From Brevibacterium sp. (GTDB lineage: Bacteria > Actinomycetota > Actinomycetes > Actinomycetales > Brevibacteriaceae), in assembly GCF_031179145.1 (NCBI RefSeq), contig NZ_JAPSIB010000002.1, positions 210,404-274,403 on the forward strand: a stretch of 64,000 nt of DNA. The letters run 5' to 3'. Below, piece by piece: positions 37,137 to 46,713 of this stretch (the stretch's first letter is position 1; the number at the start of each line of letters is the position of its first letter). The position numbers and the translations under genes are program-made. The notes under the pieces are model-generated. The model made no database searches and had not been told where the DNA came from. It was given only the letters and a program-made list of their open reading frames with translations.

Positions 37137-37913
37137 TCAGGCGAAGTCGACGAGGTCGAGGATCCCGGGTGCCAGGAAGCCCACGGCGTCGATGAGGAAG
37201 TGCGCCCACACCAGGGGCATCAGGCGGCCCCGGCGCATGAACCACCAGCCGAAGATGATGCCCATCGCGACGTTGCCGAGGAACGGCCCGATCCCCTGGT
37301 AGAGGTGGTAGCTGGCGCGGAAGAGGGCGAGAGAGACGATGATCGTCCACGGGCCGCAGCCGAGGCGGTACAGCCGGGTGGCCCCGAATCCGAAGATGAG
37401 CACCTCTTCGAGGATCCCGTTCTTCGCCGCGGCCAGGAGGAGGACCGGGATCGTCCACCAGTGGTCGCCGAGGTTGGCCGGCTGCACCTCGGCGGTGATC
37501 CCCGTTGCCCTGCCGCCGGCGTAGACGAGCAGGGTGCCTGCGCCGATGATGAGGAACATCCCGGTGCCGGAGCCGAGGTCCCGCCACTTGTCGCCGGCGA
37601 CGCCGAGGCGCCGAGACAGTGGGGTCGGGTCGTCGTCGCGGGTGAGCAGGTAGAGCGCGAGGAGGACGGGGACGAGGGCGAAGCCGATCCCGAGCAGCTG
37701 GTAGACGAGGTCGAACCCGGGCCGCGGGGATTGACTCGTGTTCAGCTTCGCCTGGGCCTGATCGATCGGACCGCGGGAGACGATGTCGGCCAGACGCACG
37801 ATCGCGTACACCGCGGACTGGCCCAGCGACAGAGCCGCGACGAGCCCGACCTCGAACCACAGCCGCCTCCGCTCCGCGGGCAGCAGCACCCGGGCCACCG
37901 GTCCGTCGGTCAT
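37137..37913 (-). CDS. CPBP-family intramembrane glutamic protease
   Basis: The 258-residue protein has six to seven membrane helices and the ABI/CAAX catalytic motifs: EEVLIFGFGATRLYRLG (motif 1, about 169-185), FRASYHLYQGIGPF (motif 2) and the late H of VWAHFLIDAVGF. These proteases cleave within membranes; some process prenylated proteins or bacteriocin-immunity factors. Its ATG shares a base with the stop of the RND pump gene (TGATG), so both are translated from one mRNA. This gene order is not standard and may show functional coupling. Confidence 0.88.
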   Translation of the reverse strand: MTDGPVARVLLPAERRRLWFEVGLVAALSLGQSAVYAIVRLADIVSRGPIDQAQAKLNTSQSPRPGFDLVYQLLGIGFALVPVLLALYLLTRDDDPTPLSRRLGVAGDKWRDLGSGTGMFLIIGAGTLLVYAGGRATGITAEVQPANLGDHWWTIPVLLLAAAKNGILEEVLIFGFGATRLYRLGCGPWTIIVSLALFRASYHLYQGIGPFLGNVAMGIIFGWWFMRRGRLMPLVWAHFLIDAVGFLAPGILDLVDFA

Positions 37914-40900
37914 CAGGCCTTCCCCGCCCTCGCCTCGGCGGCGTCGAGGACCTGCCCGCGGGCGATGTTCTTCACGTGCCGCTTCTCCGCCCGGCGCTCC
38001 TTCGCACTCTCGAGGAGCAGGTAGAGGACCGGCACGAGGATCAGGGTGAGCAGGGTCGAGCTGACGAGGCCGCCGATGACGACGATCGCCAGCGGCTTCG
38101 AGATGAAGACTGAACCGCCGGTGAGCCCGAGCGCCATCGGGATGAGGGCGAAGATCGTCGCGGCCGCCGTCATCAGGATGGGCCGGTAGCGCAGCCGGGC
38201 GCCGTGGACGACCGCTGAGCGCAGCGGCGCTCCGTGGGCCCGGAAGTGGTTGATGAGGTCGATGAGCACGATCGCATTCGTGACCACGATGCCGATGAGC
38301 ATGAGCAGACCGATCATGGAGGTCAGGCCCAGGGCGGTGTCGGTGAGCAGCAGCGCGGCGATCGACCCGGTGGCGGCGAAGGGAATGGAGACGAGCAGGA
38401 TCAGCGGCTGCAGCAGCGACTTGAAGGTCGCCACCATGATGACGAAGACGATGAGGATCGCCGCGAGCATGGCCAGGCCGAGTTGGGAGAACGCATCCTG
38501 CTGCTCGGCGGTGGCGCCGCCGGTGTCGACGGTGACCTCCTCGGGCAGGTCGAGCCCGTCCAGGGCGGCCGTGACATCCGCGGACACCGCACCGAGATCG
38601 TCGCCGGCGGGCGTGATCGAGATCGTCGTCGAGCGCTGGCCGTTCGTGTGGCGGATGTTCGGGGCGCTCTTCACCTCCTCGACGTCGGCGACGTCTCCGA
38701 GCTCGATGAAGCGGGGCTCAATCCCCGGTGCCTCCGGCGTGCCCGGGATCTTGAGCGTCCGCAGCTTCTCGAGCGTGTCGACGCTGCGGTCGAAGAGAAG
38801 CACGGAGTGGGAGACGTCGTCGATGACGACCTCGCCGATGTTCTCCCCGTCGACGGCCCGTTGGACGTATCGCCCGATGGCGGCCTCGGTGAGGTTCTCC
38901 TCGGCGGCGGCCTCATGGTCGACCCTGACTTCGATGACCGGTTGGACGGCGTCGACGTCGCTGGTCACCGATTGGGTGTCTGCGACCGTGTCGAGCTTGT
39001 TCTCTGCGGTGTTCGTGGCATCCTCGAGCACCTGCGGGTCCGTGGCGGTCAGGGTGACGTCGATCGTCTGGCTTCCGGGTGCGGAGCCCTCGTTGACGAC
39101 TTCGACCCGGCCGGCGCCGGTCAGGGAGTCGAATCGTCTCTGCAGATCCGCGGAGATCGCCCGGGCCGAGCTCGAGTCGGCGACGCTGAGGATGTAGCTG
39201 CCGCTGATCGCCGTGCCGGTGGAGAATCCGAACGTCGACGCCCCGATCGAGACCTGGTAGGACTCGATGCGGTCGTCGGCTGCGAGGATGTCCTCGACCG
39301 ACTCGGCCTGGGCGTCGGCCTCGGCGAGGTCGGTGCCGGGATCGAAGGTCTGGACGACGCGCAGGGTGTCCTGGCCGGTGTCGCCGAAGAGTTCGGTCTT
39401 CAGCTGCGGGATCATCAGGCCGGTGCCGCCGAGGAGGATGAGGGCTGCGAGGACCATGGCGATCGGATGCTTCGTCGAGAAGGCGATGGCCGGGACGTAG
39501 GTCCTCTGCAGCCGTGTCACCGGCGAGTGCAGAGCCGCGAGTTCGTCGACCTCGGACGGGGGCGGGGCGTCCGCCGACACCGCTGCCGGCTTCGTCGTCG
39601 TCGCGTCATGACGACCGGAGTCGAGGATGCTGTGCCTCTTCGCCGCCCGCTTCGCGGCCTGCGACTCCGCCCTCCACTCGGCGAGCATCCGGGACCTGCT
39701 CCGGCGCACCTCGGCGCGCTCCTCCTTGGTCAGCTTCACCGTGGCCTCACGCTGCCGCAGGAACCAGTAGGCGAGGACGGGGACGATCGTCAGGGCCACG
39801 AACAGGCTCGAGAGCAGGGCGATCGTCGCGGTCAGCGCGAAGGGGCGGAACATCTCACCCGTCTGCCCGGACACGAAGGCCAGGGGCAGGAAGACGGCCA
39901 CCGTGGTCAGGGTGGATGCGGTGATGGCGCCGGCCACCTCGGCGACGGCGGCGAGGATGTTCGTGAACTTGTCACCGCCGGCGGCATGCCGCCTCCGGAT
40001 CGCCTCGATGACGACGATCGAGTCGTCGACGACGCGGCCGACGGAGATCGTCAGCGCACCGAGGGTGATCATGTTCAGCGTCTCCCCGCCCATCCACAGG
40101 CCGATGAGGGCGATGAGCAGGGACAGCGGGATCGAGATGGCCGTGATCACGGTGGCGCGCACGGAGAGGAGGAAGACGAGGATGACGAGGACTGCGAACA
40201 CCAGGCCCAGCAGCCCCTCGCCCAGCAGGTCGTGGATGGACTGCTCGATGAAGGGCGCCTGGTCGAAGGCGGTCACGAAGTGGGTGTTCTCCCCCATCTT
40301 CCGCTCGAGGCCGGGCAGGGCGTCCGCCACCGCATGGGAGACGTCGACGGTGTTGGCGTCGGATTCCTTCGTCACCGACAGGCTCAGCGACGGGTGTCCG
40401 TTGGTGCGCGAGATCGAGGTCGCGGGTTCGTCGGCGAGGGCGACGTCGGCGACGTCGGACAGGCGCACCGGCCCGTCCGATCCGGTGACGACGAGGTCCT
40501 TGATCGCGGCGACGGAGCGGATCCGCGCCCCCACCTCGACGGGGGCGGCTCCCTCACCTGTGCGCAGGTCTCCCGCCGAGGCGGGGATGCCGTTGGCCTG
40601 GAGGATGCCGGCGATCTCGTCGAGGCTCGCCCCTTCGTCCTCGAGGTCGCCTGGGCGGATGCGGATCTCGACCTGTTTGGTCCGGGCGCCGGCGATCGTG
40701 ACCTGGGAGACGCCGTCGATCTTCGTCAGTTCGGGTTTCGCGATGTCCTCGAGTGTGGCGGCCAGCCGGTCGGGTTCGGCGTCGGAGGTCACCGACATCG
40801 CCAGCACCGGGATGTCGTCGGTCCCCGCGGTGAAGACGGAGGGCTCGACGCCGTCGGGCAGCCGGGATTCGACTTCGGAGATCGCCCGCTGCAGGGCCCG

Positions 40901-41218
40901 CACGACGTCGTCGGAGTTCTCCCCGTAGTCGGTGCTCACGGTGATCGACGAGCTTCCGGCCGAGGACACCGAAGTGACGTCCTCGACCTCGGGCAGGGCA
41001 TCGACGGCGCCTTCGAGCGGCGCCGTGACCTCGCGTTCGACGGCCTCCGGGGTGGCGCCCTCGTAGTTCGCGGTGATGGTCGCCTGGGGATTCTCGAGCG
41101 AGGGGAACAATTCCTGCTTGAGCGCCGAAGCCCCGATGACCCCGAAGATCACGGCCACCACGGAGATGAGGGCGATGAGAGCGCGGTTGCGCAGGCTCAG
41201 CCGGGTCAGAAAGCTCAC
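37913..41218 (-). CDS. RND-family efflux permease (AcrB/SwrC-like)
   Basis: The 1101-residue pump has two groups of six membrane helices plus two large extracytoplasmic porter domains, with the standard N-terminal helix (RNRALIALISVVAVIFGVIG) and motifs GRVVDDSIVVIEAIRRR (TM4) and VTNAIVLIDLINHFR (TM10). No membrane-fusion protein or outer-membrane partner lies nearby, as expected for Gram-positive RND pumps such as SwrC. A long cytoplasmic loop (about 490-575, with KEERAEVRRSRSRMLAEW) is much more charged and longer than usual. It starts with GTG 41218; a small spacing separates it from the MFS gene upstream. Confidence 0.94.
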   Translation of the reverse strand: MSFLTRLSLRNRALIALISVVAVIFGVIGASALKQELFPSLENPQATITANYEGATPEAVEREVTAPLEGAVDALPEVEDVTSVSSAGSSSITVSTDYGENSDDVVRALQRAISEVESRLPDGVEPSVFTAGTDDIPVLAMSVTSDAEPDRLAATLEDIAKPELTKIDGVSQVTIAGARTKQVEIRIRPGDLEDEGASLDEIAGILQANGIPASAGDLRTGEGAAPVEVGARIRSVAAIKDLVVTGSDGPVRLSDVADVALADEPATSISRTNGHPSLSLSVTKESDANTVDVSHAVADALPGLERKMGENTHFVTAFDQAPFIEQSIHDLLGEGLLGLVFAVLVILVFLLSVRATVITAISIPLSLLIALIGLWMGGETLNMITLGALTISVGRVVDDSIVVIEAIRRRHAAGGDKFTNILAAVAEVAGAITASTLTTVAVFLPLAFVSGQTGEMFRPFALTATIALLSSLFVALTIVPVLAYWFLRQREATVKLTKEERAEVRRSRSRMLAEWRAESQAAKRAAKRHSILDSGRHDATTTKPAAVSADAPPPSEVDELAALHSPVTRLQRTYVPAIAFSTKHPIAMVLAALILLGGTGLMIPQLKTELFGDTGQDTLRVVQTFDPGTDLAEADAQAESVEDILAADDRIESYQVSIGASTFGFSTGTAISGSYILSVADSSSARAISADLQRRFDSLTGAGRVEVVNEGSAPGSQTIDVTLTATDPQVLEDATNTAENKLDTVADTQSVTSDVDAVQPVIEVRVDHEAAAEENLTEAAIGRYVQRAVDGENIGEVVIDDVSHSVLLFDRSVDTLEKLRTLKIPGTPEAPGIEPRFIELGDVADVEEVKSAPNIRHTNGQRSTTISITPAGDDLGAVSADVTAALDGLDLPEEVTVDTGGATAEQQDAFSQLGLAMLAAILIVFVIMVATFKSLLQPLILLVSIPFAATGSIAALLLTDTALGLTSMIGLLMLIGIVVTNAIVLIDLINHFRAHGAPLRSAVVHGARLRYRPILMTAAATIFALIPMALGLTGGSVFISKPLAIVVIGGLVSSTLLTLILVPVLYLLLESAKERRAEKRHVKNIARGQVLDAAEARAGKA

Positions 41219-41244
41219 ATGCCGACTCTACTCACCGCTCGGCC

Positions 41245-42513
41245 CTAACGGTTCGCGCGGGGCCGGGTCTCGCGCCCGGTGATCCAGTACGCTGCGGCCA
41301 TGACGCCGAGGATGCCGGTCATCACGAACGCCCACGAGTAGTCGAAGCGGTCGACGACGGCGCCGGCGATGATGGGTCCGAGGATGGCTCCGCCGTCGAG
41401 GGCCATCTGATACTTCGCCAGCACCCGGCCGCCTTTGCGTTCGTGTCCGATGACGTCGGCGACAGCTGCCTGTTGAGCCGGGTTGGCGAGTCCCGAGCCG
41501 ATGCCGGCGACGACCGAGAGGACGAAGAACAGCCAGATCGAGTCGGTGAAGCCCAGGGCCGCAGTCGTGATTCCGAGGATCAGCAGGCCCCATTGGATGA
41601 AGGGTTTGCGGCCGAGGGTGTCGGCGAAGCGGCCGACGACCGCGACGGCTGAGGTGTTGCCGATCGCGAACATCGTCAGCGCCAGACCCGCCACGGCGGT
41701 GTCCGCGCGCAGCGCCTGGATGGCGAACAAGGGGTAGATGGCCACCCGGATGCCCATCGCCGACCATCCCTGGACGAACGCGGAGAACAGGGCGGCCCGG
41801 TAGGCGGAGTCGGCCCAGGCCTGCCGGAACGTCATCACCTCCTGCGGCGTCTCGTCCCTGTGGGCCTCGGCGTGGGCCCGTCCCTGCCTCGTCGAGGATC
41901 CCTGGGAGGCCGTGGATCCGAGGAAGATGCGGACGACGGCTGCGGCGATGACGAGGCCGACCGCGTAGATGACGAAGGGCACCCGCATCCCCCAGCCGGC
42001 CATCGCTCCGCCGAGCACCGGCCCGGCGATGTTGCCGACGAGGAAGGCGGTCGCATAGGTGCTCGAGGCCTTGGCTCGGGCATCGACCGGGGCGAGCCGG
42101 ATGATCAGGGCCATCGCCGAGACGCTGAACATCGTCGAGCCGATCCCGCCGAGGCCACGGAAGATGAGCAGCTGCCAGTAGCCCTGGGCGAAGGCGACGG
42201 CCGCGGTGGAGGCGGCGACGATGAGGAGACCGGCGATGTAGATCCGGCGTTCGCCGAAGGCATCGACGAGGCGGCCCGAGGTGGGTGAGAAGACGAAGCG
42301 GAAGAAGGCGAACGAGGAGACGACGATGGTCGCGGCGGTGACGCCGAAGTCGAAGCTCGCCGCGAACTGCGGCAGCACCGGGGCGATGATGCCGTAGCCG
42401 ATGGCGACGATGAACGCGGCCGCCACCAGGACGTGGATCTCCTTGGGCAGCTTGGTCGTCGCGGTGGCCCCGGCGGGGGTCTTGTCGTCTGCGGTCTCGT
42501 CGGGGTTCTTCAC
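41245..42513 (-). CDS. MFS multidrug/metabolite transporter
   Basis: The 422-residue protein has twelve membrane helices with the MFS loop motif GRLVDAFGERRIYIAGLL (between TM2 and TM3) and the repeated GRFADTLGRKPFIQWGL in the second half, typical of drug/H+ antiporters. I choose GTG 42513 (VKNPDETADDKTPAG); the frame continues upstream but antisense-like and Pro/Arg-rich. It lies 17 bases after the nitroreductase stop, so it is likely the third gene of an msrA-nitroreductase-MFS operon. Confidence 0.85.
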   Translation of the reverse strand: MKNPDETADDKTPAGATATTKLPKEIHVLVAAAFIVAIGYGIIAPVLPQFAASFDFGVTAATIVVSSFAFFRFVFSPTSGRLVDAFGERRIYIAGLLIVAASTAAVAFAQGYWQLLIFRGLGGIGSTMFSVSAMALIIRLAPVDARAKASSTYATAFLVGNIAGPVLGGAMAGWGMRVPFVIYAVGLVIAAAVVRIFLGSTASQGSSTRQGRAHAEAHRDETPQEVMTFRQAWADSAYRAALFSAFVQGWSAMGIRVAIYPLFAIQALRADTAVAGLALTMFAIGNTSAVAVVGRFADTLGRKPFIQWGLLILGITTAALGFTDSIWLFFVLSVVAGIGSGLANPAQQAAVADVIGHERKGGRVLAKYQMALDGGAILGPIIAGAVVDRFDYSWAFVMTGILGVMAAAYWITGRETRPRANR

Positions 42514-42530
42514 TGGGGTCCGGGGATCTT

Positions 42531-43349
42531 TCAGAGGGTGTCGAGGAACTGCTCGGGGTCGGGCAGCGGTCGGGTGCTGCGGGCGAGCCGGGCCCGGTAC
42601 GCCTCGGGGACGGAGCCGATGTAGAACCAGCCCATGAGCAGTTCGTTCTCGCTCAGGCGATGGAGGCGGCGGACCGCGGGCGCATTGGCCAACGTGCCCG
42701 AGCGCCACATCACTCCCCAGCCGGCCTGCCACAGGGCGAGCTCGAGGAGGTGGCCGGCACCGGCGGCGGTGGCGTGCTGTTCCCAGTCGGGAACCTTGGG
42801 GTTGGGCTGCGGGGAGGAGACGAGGGCGAGCAGGAGCTCTGCCCGCAGTGGCTTCTCGTTGACCTGGCCCGGCTTGCGGTGCTCGCCGGCGGCTTCGTCG
42901 AGGGCCGCGCCGAGGCGGAGGCGATCGTCGCCGCGGATGATGAGGAACCGCCAGGGACACAGCCCCTTGTGGTCGGCGACCGAGGAGATCGCACGGATGA
43001 TCTCGCGCAGATCGGAGTCGTTCGGAGTCTCGGGGCCGACCTTCGAGATCGAGCGGCGGGTGGAGATCGCATGGAGGACCGGATCGGCGACGAGGTCGAT
43101 CGACGTCGGCGCCGAGTAGTCGGGCCCGCAGTTGGTGGGCGCGCAGTTGGTGGGCGCGGCCTGCGCATCCTGATTCTGCACGGCCTCGTCGTGGGCCTCG
43201 GCGAGCTTCTTCGCCCACGGTCCGGTCTCACCGTTGAGGAAGAGCGCCCTCGCGCGCTCTCGCTGCTTGGACTCGTGCTTCTTCGACTCCTGTTCGGAGT
43301 CCTTGTGCTTCGCGTCCTTCGCGCAGGACTTCTTCTTGTGCTTCGACAT
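42531..43349 (-). CDS. nitroreductase-family oxidoreductase with Lys-rich N-terminal extension
   Basis: The 272-residue protein has an FMN-dependent nitroreductase domain from about residue 90: AISTRRSISKVGPET, CPWRFLIIRGDDRLRL and the late GWFYIGSVPEAYRARL, similar to small YdjA-like enzymes. The first 65 residues are strongly charged (MSKHKKKSCAKDAKHKDSE, then KKHESKQRERARALF), followed by a Cys-containing duplication (APTNCAPTNC). Such extensions are not usual and may bind nucleic acid or metal. It directly follows msrA (stop TGA, then ATG), suggesting a role in redox or electrophile stress. Confidence 0.85.
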   Translation of the reverse strand: MSKHKKKSCAKDAKHKDSEQESKKHESKQRERARALFLNGETGPWAKKLAEAHDEAVQNQDAQAAPTNCAPTNCGPDYSAPTSIDLVADPVLHAISTRRSISKVGPETPNDSDLREIIRAISSVADHKGLCPWRFLIIRGDDRLRLGAALDEAAGEHRKPGQVNEKPLRAELLLALVSSPQPNPKVPDWEQHATAAGAGHLLELALWQAGWGVMWRSGTLANAPAVRRLHRLSENELLMGWFYIGSVPEAYRARLARSTRPLPDPEQFLDTL

Positions 43350-43880
43350 TCAGCTCACCCACTCCGCATAGGACTTCCGGGCCTTCGACAGCTTGGGGTC
43401 GATGATGACACGGCAGTAGCCGTTGAAGCGATTGTTCGTGTAGAAGTCCTGGTGCACCGGTTCGGCTTCATGGAAGATGCCGAGGGGTTCGAGGGTCGTC
43501 ACGATCGGCCGGTCGAAGTGCTTCTGCGCGTCCTCGATGGCCCGGGCGAACTCGGCCTTCTCCGCCTCATCGGCATAGAACATGGCCGAGCGGTATTGGG
43601 TGCCGACGTCGTAGCCCTGAGCGTTGAGACTGGTCGGGTCGTGACCGGTGAAGAAGAGGCCGAGGATGACCTCGGTGGGCACGACCTCGGGGTCGAACGT
43701 GACTCGCAGTGCCTCGGCGTGGCCGGTGGTCCCCGAGCAGACGGAACGATACGTGGGGTCGGGGGTCTGCCCACCGGTGTAGCCGGAGATCACCGAGGTG
43801 ACTCCGATGGTCCGCTGATAGACGGCGTCGAGGCACCAGAAGCAGCCGGCCCCCAGGGTCAGGGTACGAAGATCGCTCAT
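43350..43880 (-). CDS. msrA: peptide-methionine (S)-S-oxide reductase
   Basis: The 176-residue enzyme reduces the S-form of methionine sulfoxide. The catalytic GCFWC (residues about 12-16) and the conserved GYTGGQTPDPTYRSVCSGTTGHAE stretch (here given by its ends), FFTGHDPTSLNAQGYDVG and QDFYTNN are all present. The start at ATG 43880 is preceded by TGTATACC, a possible -10 for an almost leaderless transcript. It is the first gene of the operon with nitroreductase and MFS. Confidence 0.95.
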   Translation of the reverse strand: MSDLRTLTLGAGCFWCLDAVYQRTIGVTSVISGYTGGQTPDPTYRSVCSGTTGHAEALRVTFDPEVVPTEVILGLFFTGHDPTSLNAQGYDVGTQYRSAMFYADEAEKAEFARAIEDAQKHFDRPIVTTLEPLGIFHEAEPVHQDFYTNNRFNGYCRVIIDPKLSKARKSYAEWVS

Positions 43881-44046
43881 ACCGGTATACAACCACACCG
43901 CTCCGCACTTATTCCCGCACTCCTTCCCACCGCGACTCGCTGCGGAGGATCGGAGATCCGATGTGATCGACATCATAGAGTGAAGAGGTCCGCTTCCCCG
44001 GCCGGTCCGCGCGCTCCGGGGAGACCCCGACCAGCGAGAGAGACCC

Positions 44047-45879
44047 ATGAAACGACCCGCAATCGCCGCCGTGTGTGCGTGCGCCGCTCTGTCCCTGTCC
44101 GCCTTCGGTTCTCTGGCGCCTGCCGCACCCGCTGCGGCCGATCCGCGTCCGACCGACAAACAGGCCACGGCCACCGGCTCCGGCGGCGCTGTGAGCACCG
44201 TCGACGCCGACGCCTCGGCCGCCGCCCTGTCCGTTCTGCGCAAGGGCGGCAATGCCGTCGACGCCGCTGTCGCCGCGGCCGCCACCCTCGGCGTCACCGA
44301 ACCCTACAGCGCCGGCATCGGAGGCGGCGGGTACTTCGTCCACTACGACGCGAAGACAGGAGAGGTGAGCACACTCGACGGACGTGAGACCGCGCCGGCG
44401 GCGCTGACTCAGCAGGACTTCGTCGATCCCGCCACGGGCGAGCGCTATCCCTTCTCCCCCGAGCTCGTCACCAGCGGCGTGGCCGTCGGCGTCCCCGGAA
44501 CCCCGGCGACCTGGCAGCGGGCCCTCGACGAATGGGGCACGCTCAGCCTGAAGAAGGCGCTGCAGCCCGCGATCAGGACCGCGAACCGCGGTTTCGTCGT
44601 CGACGACACCTTCCGGGAGCAGACCCTGGACAACAAGGAGCGCTTCGCCGCGTTCGACTCCTCGGCCGAACTCTTCCTGCCCGGCGGCGACGCCCCCGAG
44701 GTGGGCAGCACTTTCAAGAACCATGACCTCGCCCAGACCTACCGGGAGCTCGGGAACAAGGGAGTCGAGGAGTTCTACACGGGAGACCTCGCCGAGGAGG
44801 TCGCCGCGACGGTGCAGGCCCCGCCGATCTCGGAGAGCACCGACCTGCCGGTCCCTCCCGGGGAGATGACGACTGAGGACCTCGCCGACTACGAGGTGCT
44901 CGAGCAGGAGCCGACCAAGGTCGGCTATCGCGGACTCGACGTCTACGGGATGGCGCCCTCGAGCAGCGGCGGCACGACCGTCGGTGAGGCGCTGAACATC
45001 CTCGACGGGTTCGACCTGGACCGCATGTCGAGCGCCGACGCCCAGCACCACTACCTCGAGGCCAGCGCCCTCGCCTACGCCGATCGCGGCAGGTACGTGG
45101 GCGACCCGGCCTTCGTCGACGTGCCCACCGACGCGCTGACCGATCCGGTCTACGGCGCCGAACGAGCCTGCCTGCTCGACCCCGACGCGGCCGTCGCCAA
45201 GCCCGTCGCCCCCGGCGATGTCAGCGACTATGACGGCCAGTGCCCGTCCTCGACGAACCACTGGGAGGAGAAGGAGGACACGGAGAACGTCTCGACGACG
45301 CATCTGAGCACCGCCGACAAGTGGGGCAATGTCGTCTCCTACACCCTGACGATCGAGCAGACCGGCGGCTCGGGCATCACCGTCCCCGACCGCGGGTTCC
45401 TGCTCAACAACGAGATGACCGACTTCACGACCGCTGAGGACGATCCCGCCGATCCCAACCGGGTCGAAGGGGGCAAACGCCCACGGTCCTCGATGTCACC
45501 GACGATCGTCCTCAAGGACGGAGAGCCGATGCTCGCGCTGGGTTCGCCCGGCGGTTCGACGATCATCACGACCACGCTGCAGACCCTGATCAACCGGGTC
45601 GACCTGGGCATGAGCCTTCCCGAGGCGATCGCCGCGCCCCGCGCCTCGCAGCGCAACACCGCGGCGGTGACGGCGGAGCCCGAGTACATCGACGCCTACG
45701 CCGATGAGCTGGAGGCCCTCGGGCACACGCTCACCCCCTCCGGGGATTCGTTCACCCCCAATTCGGAGATCGGCGCCGTGGCGGCGATCGAACTCAGTCC
45801 CGACGGAACCCAGACCGCAGCCGCGGAACCCACTCGCCGCGGCGGCGGCTCCGCGATGGTGGTGACGAGCGAGCGGTGA
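44047..45879 (+). CDS. ggt: gamma-glutamyltransferase
   Basis: The 610-residue secreted precursor has a Sec signal (MKRPAIAAVCACAALSLSAF, ending near APAAPAAA) and self-cleaves before the catalytic Thr at about 417 (NVSTTHLSTADKWGNVVSY). The large-subunit motif GGNAVDAAVAAAATLGV and the small-subunit PDRGFLLNNEMTDF and GSPGGSTIITTTLQ are typical. It cleaves glutathione, gamma-glutamyl peptides or mycothiol-related thiol conjugates outside the cell. A TCATAGAGTG element upstream may be its promoter. It converges with citE (18 bases between stops). Confidence 0.95.
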   Translation: MKRPAIAAVCACAALSLSAFGSLAPAAPAAADPRPTDKQATATGSGGAVSTVDADASAAALSVLRKGGNAVDAAVAAAATLGVTEPYSAGIGGGGYFVHYDAKTGEVSTLDGRETAPAALTQQDFVDPATGERYPFSPELVTSGVAVGVPGTPATWQRALDEWGTLSLKKALQPAIRTANRGFVVDDTFREQTLDNKERFAAFDSSAELFLPGGDAPEVGSTFKNHDLAQTYRELGNKGVEEFYTGDLAEEVAATVQAPPISESTDLPVPPGEMTTEDLADYEVLEQEPTKVGYRGLDVYGMAPSSSGGTTVGEALNILDGFDLDRMSSADAQHHYLEASALAYADRGRYVGDPAFVDVPTDALTDPVYGAERACLLDPDAAVAKPVAPGDVSDYDGQCPSSTNHWEEKEDTENVSTTHLSTADKWGNVVSYTLTIEQTGGSGITVPDRGFLLNNEMTDFTTAEDDPADPNRVEGGKRPRSSMSPTIVLKDGEPMLALGSPGGSTIITTTLQTLINRVDLGMSLPEAIAAPRASQRNTAAVTAEPEYIDAYADELEALGHTLTPSGDSFTPNSEIGAVAAIELSPDGTQTAAAEPTRRGGGSAMVVTSER

Positions 45880-45897
45880 TGCCCACGACGGCCGGAG

Positions 45898-46713
45898 TCA
45901 GTGGGCGCGGGCGACGATGAGCTCGGCGTGCTTGAGCAGCGGCGCGTCGATCATCTTGCCCTCGTAGGCGAAGGCGCCCTTCTGCGTCTGGGCGAGCGCG
46001 AGCACGCCCTCGGCCCAGTCCAGCTGTTCAGGGCTGGGGCGGAAGGCGTCGCGGACGACCGGCACGTGATAGGGGTGGATCGAGACCTTGCCGCTGAACC
46101 CGGATTCGACGGCGTCCTCGGCCTCCTCGCGCAGCCCGTCGAGGTCGTCGATGTCGGCCCAGATGGAGTCGAGGGCGTGCCTGCCGTGGGCGCGCGCGGC
46201 CAGCAGGGTGGAGCTGCGCACGTGCCTGACGACGTCGCGCCAGGACCCGTCGGCTCTCCGCGACGAACCCCCGCCGAGGTCGGCGATGAGGTCCTCCGAA
46301 CCCCACATCAGCGCGTAGGTGTTGGGGCCGGCCGCGATCTCGGCTGCGTTGACGGCCCCGAGCGCGGTCTCGATCAGCGCGATGACCTGCCGGTCGCCGA
46401 AGACCGTGAGGTCACGGGCATGCTCGGCCTTGGGCACCATCACCGCCGTGTAGTCGGTGGCGGCGAGCATCTTCAGGTCCTCGTCGAGGTGTGCGGAGTC
46501 GCGGGAGTTCACCCGCACGACCGTGCGGGTCGGGTCGAGCGGGAAGTCGACGATCGCCTCCCGTGCCGCGGCCTTGTCGGCGTCGTTGACCGCGTCCTCG
46601 AGGTCGAGGATGACGATGTCGGAGCGCTCCGCGGCCTTCGTGTAGCGGTCGGGACGGTCGCCGGGGACGAAGAGCCAGGCGGGCCTGAATTCCAGGGACA
46701 TGGTGGTCCTCAC
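45898..46713 (-). CDS. CitE-like beta-hydroxyacyl-CoA lyase (HpcH/HpaI family)
   Basis: The 271-residue TIM-barrel lyase has FRPAWLFVPGDRPDRYTKAA, the Arg of VVRVNSRDSAHLDEDL, the metal-binding Glu/Asp in VILDLEDAV and ALIETALGAVNA. Gene order with maoC mirrors Mycobacterium tuberculosis Rv2498c-Rv2499c, where the CitE-like protein acts as a (R)-HMG-CoA/citramalyl-CoA lyase in leucine and itaconate breakdown. GTG 46713 gives a GTGA overlap with the maoC stop; ATG 46701 is an alternative. By analogy it releases acetyl-CoA and acetoacetate; this is inference from context. Confidence 0.85.
   Translation of the reverse strand: MRTTMSLEFRPAWLFVPGDRPDRYTKAAERSDIVILDLEDAVNDADKAAAREAIVDFPLDPTRTVVRVNSRDSAHLDEDLKMLAATDYTAVMVPKAEHARDLTVFGDRQVIALIETALGAVNAAEIAAGPNTYALMWGSEDLIADLGGGSSRRADGSWRDVVRHVRSSTLLAARAHGRHALDSIWADIDDLDGLREEAEDAVESGFSGKVSIHPYHVPVVRDAFRPSPEQLDWAEGVLALAQTQKGAFAYEGKMIDAPLLKHAELIVARAH

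Noticed and set aside
38234..41248. A 1004-codon open frame on the + strand opposite the RND pump
   Set aside because: It is exactly antisense to a clear RND permease and has the Gly/Asp/Arg/His-rich composition of mirrored GC-rich codons; no domain is visible.
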